NCBI GenBank assembly: GCA_038212095.1 | Contig: JBBQUW010000031.1 | Span: 1-34,888 of the forward strand | Direction of reading: 5' to 3' | Length of the DNA stretch: 34,888 nt | DNA from: JAICYJ01 sp038212095 | GTDB taxonomy: Bacteria; Actinomycetota; Thermoleophilia; Gaiellales; JAICJC01 | Made by a program: the position numbers and the translations under genes | Part shown: positions 31,661-34,888 of the stretch, in pieces | How positions within the stretch are numbered: position 1 is the first letter of the stretch | Layout: every line of letters begins with the position of its first letter | The notes under the pieces: generated by a model | Databases searched by the model: none | Seen by the model: only the letters and a program-made list of their open reading frames with translations | What the model was told of the DNA's origin: nothing

Positions 31661-31808
31661 GCAACGGATGCGAGCAGCCTGAGCCGTCCGCAACCTGGTA
31701 GCGTCGCCGGCACCGGGTCACTAGCAAGCGGTCGGAGTCGCGTCCAGACCCGATACACTCATTCGCGCAAGGCGGACGGGCGGCCCACGGCCACTCCCGT
31801 CCGACCGG

Positions 31809-31881
31809 GCGCCCGTAGCTCAGGGGATAGAGCGCTGCCCTGCGGAGGCAGAGGTCGCACGTTCGAATCGTGCCGGGCGCA
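31809..31881 (+). tRNA. tRNA-Arg (anticodon GCG)
   Basis: 73-nt class I tRNA. Acceptor GCGCCCG (31809-31815) pairs with CGGGCGC (31874-31880), discriminator A. D-arm GCTC...GAGC. Anticodon arm CTGCC-CTGCGGA-GGCAG gives anticodon GCG (reads CGC/CGU). T-arm GCACG-TTCGAAT-CGTGC. CCA is not encoded. Most bacteria read these codons with ACG modified to ICG, so G34 is unusual. A -10-like TACACT sits about 50 nt upstream. Confidence 0.95.
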
Positions 31882-31901
31882 TGGCTTAACCAAGCCATTT
31901 T
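31881..31901 (+). terminator. Intrinsic terminator of tRNA-Arg
   Basis: ATGGCTT-AACC-AAGCCAT, a perfect 7-bp stem with 4-nt loop, runs directly into TTTT (31898-31901). It begins on the tRNA discriminator base. It is the only classical terminator with a T-run that I see in the window. The remaining 190 nt to 32094 show no gene. Confidence 0.8.
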
Positions 31902-32094
31902 CGAGAGCCCGAAATGCCGAAAAGTGCACCATTCGTCCCTCGTACTCTGCCTCCGCTTCCGCCAGAGAGGCCGACCAGCCGCGATCATTGCCGGGTTCCG
32001 CGGCAGCGCCCGCGTCGTGACCGCTGCCGCCACGGCGCGAGTATTCGCAGCGACCGGTGGGCTCCGGCTCGGCCGCCGCTGCACCAGATCGAGC

Positions 32095-33123
32095 CTAGTT
32101 GACGACGAACCACCCGATCTTCACGGTCTTGGAGACGGACGTGTTGAGGGTTAGGGTGAAGTACGAGCCGGCCACGTTCGGCACGGCGCTTTGCACAAAC
32201 ACTCCTGGCGCATTGTTCGATTGAATGGTCGCGAGGACGATGCTGCTGGTCGTGAGCGCGACACCGGTCACTCGCACGGTGCTCTTCGGCGTCGCGACCG
32301 TCCCGGTGATCGCCTTAATCCCGCTGCTGCTGAACTTCGCCGGACCCTGTACGTCGATCGCCACCCCGAACTGGCTCCGCGCCGTAAACGCCGTCCCGTC
32401 GTAGGTGTTGGCGAATACGCCGATGCCGTCCGTGCTGTCGCCGTACACGGCCGTGCCGCCCGAGCTCTGTGCGTAGACTCCGTAGGCATCGGTCGAAACC
32501 GACCGGTCCTTTGCCTCGATGCAGGCGCCGCCATTCGACTCGGCGTACAGGCCGACCCCGGTTCCGCCGTTGCTGGCGCGCACTGCCGCCACCGTATCGT
32601 TGACACTGCTCGTGATCGACCCTGCCACGCCGTTACCGGTCGACGATGTGCCCTCGACGCCGTTCCCGCCCGACGACGTTCCTCGCACGCCGTCACCGGA
32701 TCCCGTGTGCTCGCCAAGCACACCGTTTTCGCCGTCCGTGTTGCACACGCCGTGCACCCCGTTTGCCGGCGTGAAGATCGACGAGCTTTCCGAGCCGCTC
32801 TGGCCGTACACGCCGTTGCCGTTCCCATTCTGGTTGTAGCCCTCGACGCCCTGCTCCCCGCTTCCACCCCCCGAAAGCCCGACCAGCCCTGTGCCGCTGG
32901 TCGCCGAGACGCGCAGCCCGTATCCGGTTCCGGTGTTGTTGAGGTCGGTCGACGCAGTCTCGGTGTTCGTCGTCCCGGTGGTGAGCGCGCCGTTCGCGCT
33001 GGCCGCGTCCGGTGCCGCAACTGCTGCCGCGACCGCCCCCGCGGCCGCAACAGCCCCGAACCTCACGGCAGCGGCCCGCGAGATGCGTCGCTCCGCAGTC
33101 TCATGACGAGTGGTGTCCGACAT
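32095..33123 (-). CDS. Exported glycine-rich GVxG-repeat protein
   Basis: 342 aa. A Tat-like leader ERRISRAAAVRFGAVAAAGAVAAAVAAPDAASA (11-43) precedes about 200 residues of degenerate repeats of the form G-x-G-V-x-G (GVEGYNQNGNGNGVYGQS, GVHGVCNTDGENGVLGEHTGSGDGVRGTSSGGNGVEGTSSTGNGVAG), likely a parallel beta-helix or trimeric stalk like those on phage fibres. A compact C-terminal beta domain (about 268-342, GIKAITGTVATPKSTVRVTGVALTTSS...KIGWFVVN) ends in the strand KIGWFVVN. Start ATG at 33123 with GGGGGCG upstream. Probably a surface structural protein. No phage genes are nearby. Confidence 0.8.
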   Translation of the reverse strand: MSDTTRHETAERRISRAAAVRFGAVAAAGAVAAAVAAPDAASANGALTTGTTNTETASTDLNNTGTGYGLRVSATSGTGLVGLSGGGSGEQGVEGYNQNGNGNGVYGQSGSESSSIFTPANGVHGVCNTDGENGVLGEHTGSGDGVRGTSSGGNGVEGTSSTGNGVAGSITSSVNDTVAAVRASNGGTGVGLYAESNGGACIEAKDRSVSTDAYGVYAQSSGGTAVYGDSTDGIGVFANTYDGTAFTARSQFGVAIDVQGPAKFSSSGIKAITGTVATPKSTVRVTGVALTTSSIVLATIQSNNAPGVFVQSAVPNVAGSYFTLTLNTSVSKTVKIGWFVVN

Positions 33124-33173
33124 CGCGCCCCCAATCGAGTCCTACAGCAAGGCAGTCAACCCACGCCCACGAA

Positions 33174-33185
33174 CATACCGGTATG
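33174..33185. promoter_or_regulatory. Perfect 12-bp palindrome CATACCGGTATG
   Basis: It lies in the 204-bp region between the divergent genes at 33123 (minus) and 33328 (plus), about 50 nt upstream of the former. It shares the ACCGGT core with the palindrome at 31591-31600 in the CGNR promoter. Probable protein-binding site; also in the gap, minus-strand TTGACT (33159-33154) could serve as a -35. Confidence 0.45.
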
Positions 33186-33327
33186 CAGGACATGTCGCAA
33201 TGCACTCCCTCAAACAAACCGCTTCCGTACAGGTAACTGGCGCTCCCCCCATGCTCAGCCGGTTCCCGCGGAGTCAGCGGCCGCACGTACCACGGGAGCG
33301 ACCGGGAGTCGGGGTAGACTCCACAGG

Positions 33328-33525
33328 ATGGGAATCCGTGAGTGGCTCTCCAAGGTCAGGAAGCAGGAAGACGACGACGCGGTCAGGCGCGCGGACGAAG
33401 TCACGCGCGACGAGCCGCCGGCCGAGCAGAACGTCTGGTCGGGCGACGTCGAGAGCGTGGCGGCCGACGACATCGCCGCTGAGCGCCTGGGCGGCCCCGT
33501 GACGCCACCGGAGGACGACCGCTAG
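33328..33525 (+). CDS. Small acidic hypothetical protein
   Basis: 65 aa, starting MGIREWLSKVRKQEDDDAVRRADEVTRDE and rich in Asp/Glu; no membrane segment. Such short MGxxxWLxK-type acidic proteins are common and uncharacterised in this group of organisms. TAGACT (33315-33320) ends 7 nt before the ATG and there is no SD, so the message is probably leaderless. A UUCG-loop hairpin follows the stop. The much longer frame upstream (to 32191) is antisense to the GVxG gene and is rejected. Confidence 0.65.
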   Translation: MGIREWLSKVRKQEDDDAVRRADEVTRDEPPAEQNVWSGDVESVAADDIAAERLGGPVTPPEDDR

Positions 33526-33528
33526 TAC

Positions 33529-33546
33529 CGATGCGTTCGCGCATCG
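33529..33546 (+). terminator. Hairpin with TTCG tetraloop after the small acidic gene
   Basis: CGATGCG-TTCG-CGCATCG, a perfect 7-bp stem closed by the very stable UUCG tetraloop, 3 nt after the TAG stop of the gene at 33328. Followed by CCCCTGT, so no T-run. Confidence 0.6.
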
Positions 33547-33626
33547 CCCCTGTCGGGCAGCGATGCTGGCGTTGACCGCTGAAAATCGTTGTCAGGCATT
33601 TATCGCGGCGTGCTGTGGAAATACAG

Positions 33627-33655
33627 CCCCTAGACCCAGCACCACCCGCTAGGGG
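33627..33655 (-). terminator. Inverted repeat spanning the glycosyltransferase stop
   Basis: CCCCTAG (33627-33633) pairs with CTAGGGG (33649-33655) across 15 nt; the TAG stop of the minus-strand gene (33632-33630) lies in one arm. No T-run. Confidence 0.3.
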
Positions 33656-34888
33656 GTGAGCCGTGTAAGAGCTTCACCCACGCTTGCGGGAGTCCGTGAG
33701 AATCCGGCGGCAGATGCTGGGGCTGGTCGCGTTGTCGACAATCGTGGAAGACGACGCGTTCACGCCAGGCGCCGTAGCTGATCGGTTGCGCGGTCATGAT
33801 CGGCCACCAGAAGGCCAGCAGCAGGACGGATGCCACGGCGAATGCGAGTGGGATGAACTGCCATGCGCCACGTGCGCGTGCGGCGGCCCACCCGACCGCG
33901 AGGCAGAGGAACGGGACGACCGGAGTCATGTAGTAGAGGAACACGAACGAGCGGCCGTGGGCGAGCAGCAACCACGGGAGGTACGCAAGGCCGGCGCAGA
34001 GTGCGACGGCCACCGCCGCTCGGTCGCGACCGCGGCTTCGGACGGCCAGGGCGGAAGCGACGGCCGCGGCGGCGATCCCGAACCACCAGATCAGCGGGCT
34101 GCCGACAGCGAGGATCTCGCGGATCTGCCCATGTGACACCGACGCGTAGTGCACGGTCGGGCGGCGCAGCAGTGGCCACGACCAGGGCGGCGACTGGTAT
34201 GCGCTGGTCGCGAAATGCCCGGTCTGGTCATGCCACATCGTCACGGTGCGATGAGCCAGAGCGCGGAAATATGAGTGTGACGACCAGGGTACGGTCGCAA
34301 GCTTTCCGTGCAGTCGACCGCTGTAGGTTGCGGCATAGGTCATCGCCGGGACAAGTCCGAGGCAGATTGCGATCGACGGCAGGGCCTGGATCAGGCGAGC
34401 CCTTTCCGCGTAGATCGTGAGAGCCGCAACGGTTACCAGCGCGAAGAGCCCTGACCATTTCGAGGCAACCGCTGCGCCGCAGGCAACCCCGGCCAGCAAT
34501 CGCCATGGCGGCAGGAAGCGACCGGATGTCGAATCCCAGTCCAGTACGCAGAACAGGACGGAAGCGACGCCGAAGAACGTGACGAACACATCCAGCGTCG
34601 CGATCCGCGACTGGACGACAGACAGCGGCTCGACCGCGAGCAGTCCCGCGGCGAACATCGCCGCTAATGGCGACATCAGCAGTCTGAGCGCCAAGAAGAA
34701 CACCAGGATCACCGTCGCGATCCCGGCAAGCGCAGAGGCCAATCGCCAATCAGTTGGATGCATGCCGGCGAGCTTGATTGGAACGCCGATCAGCCACTTC
34801 CCCAACGGCGGATGCTCCGGCGTGTTCTCTCCGCGTACGCCGCACACCGACGAGCTATGGTCGACATACCAACACGCATCCCGCGCGT
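33630..34888 (-). CDS. PMT-family (GT39-like) glycosyltransferase, N-terminus outside the window
   Basis: The frame stays open to the window end, so it is 5'-truncated; at least 419 codons are present. Starting from a GTG at 34847 would discard the conserved region. ENTPEHPPLGKWLIGVPIKLAG is the EHPPLGK motif of dolichyl/polyprenyl-phosphate-mannose protein mannosyltransferases. It is followed by DWRLASALAGIATVILVFFLALRL, then SRIATLDVFVTFF, GAAVASKWSGLFAL and a C-terminal half with several membrane segments. These GT-C enzymes O-mannosylate Sec-exported proteins; the Ser/Thr-rich surface proteins in this window are plausible acceptors (inference). The last 35 residues are unusually Pro/His-rich. 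Confidence 0.88.
   Translation of the reverse strand, partial: ARDACWYVDHSSSVCGVRGENTPEHPPLGKWLIGVPIKLAGMHPTDWRLASALAGIATVILVFFLALRLLMSPLAAMFAAGLLAVEPLSVVQSRIATLDVFVTFFGVASVLFCVLDWDSTSGRFLPPWRLLAGVACGAAVASKWSGLFALVTVAALTIYAERARLIQALPSIAICLGLVPAMTYAATYSGRLHGKLATVPWSSHSYFRALAHRTVTMWHDQTGHFATSAYQSPPWSWPLLRRPTVHYASVSHGQIREILAVGSPLIWWFGIAAAAVASALAVRSRGRDRAAVAVALCAGLAYLPWLLLAHGRSFVFLYYMTPVVPFLCLAVGWAAARARGAWQFIPLAFAVASVLLLAFWWPIMTAQPISYGAWRERVVFHDCRQRDQPQHLPPDSHGLPQAWVKLLHGSPPSGWCWV

Noticed and set aside
31494..32084. 196-aa minus-strand frame covering tRNA-Arg
   Set aside because: The stretch PGTIRTCDLCLRRAALYPLSYG is the antisense translation of a tRNA, a well-known false protein pattern. The frame also crosses the CGNR promoter.
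31882..32094. Integrated element or attachment site beside tRNA-Arg
   Set aside because: No integrase, no direct repeat of the tRNA 3' end in the window; only the terminator is visible.

Overview
The window is about 34.9 kb of high-GC DNA with dense genes, short intergenic gaps, many overlapping stop/start codons and no phage, insertion-sequence or CRISPR signature. Gene content suggests a chromosomal segment of a high-GC Gram-positive, probably a deep-branching actinobacterium of the Thermoleophilia/Solirubrobacterales type. That placement is inference: it rests on a CGNR zinc-finger protein, DUF3618/holin-like membrane genes, choice-of-anchor D surface proteins, an NDP-forming acyl-CoA synthetase and many apparently leaderless starts. 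No marker gene here settles it.

Layout. 1-4.5 kb, all minus strand: the start of a Tat-type exported protein, a four-gene membrane/stress operon (coiled-coil membrane protein, holin-like DUF1469 protein, DUF3618 protein, YihY/BrkB protein), a STAS-domain protein and a secreted protein. 4.6-8.8 kb, minus: an MFS transporter, then a tightly coupled DEAD-box helicase / putative methyltransferase / alpha-beta hydrolase operon. 8.9-12.8 kb, plus: a small leaderless ORF, an N-acetylmuramoyl-L-alanine amidase, a proline-rich anchored surface protein and a five-repeat choice-of-anchor D protein, which together look like a cell-envelope set. 12.8-13.9 kb: a PIG-V-like mannosyltransferase, then tRNA-Ser(GCT). 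14.1-18.5 kb, minus: a PhyH dioxygenase, a channel-like protein with a non-canonical filter, a dienoyl-CoA-reductase-like SDR and an NDP-forming acyl-CoA synthetase. With the acyl-CoA dehydrogenase at 23.8-24.9 kb these suggest acyl-CoA/lipid catabolism. 18.6-23.8 kb: a TetR regulator divergent from a complete polyamine-type ABC importer (binding protein, two permeases, ATPase); the intergenic region holds a good promoter and two palindromes. 24.98 kb: tRNA-Ser(CGA), then two divergent small-membrane/secreted genes with facing leaderless promoters. 26.4-31.6 kb, minus: a CGNR regulator, a 1005-aa FtsX-type permease and a tandem-NBD ATPase, joined by 1- and 4-nt overlaps. 31.8 kb: tRNA-Arg(GCG) with a clear terminator. 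32.1-34.9 kb: a glycine-rich GVxG-repeat exported protein, a small acidic protein, and a PMT-family glycosyltransferase running off the window.

The most unusual system is the CGNR / permease / ATPase operon. The ATPase carries, between its two nucleotide-binding domains, a roughly 40-residue segment that reads like an AbrB/SpoVT swapped-hairpin domain. The operon promoter has a perfect 10-bp palindrome directly upstream of a near-consensus -10. A second theme is transcription and translation architecture: at least six genes have a -10-like hexamer ending 6-9 nt before a start codon that lacks a Shine-Dalgarno sequence. By contrast the genes inside operons use SD sequences or stop/start overlap.
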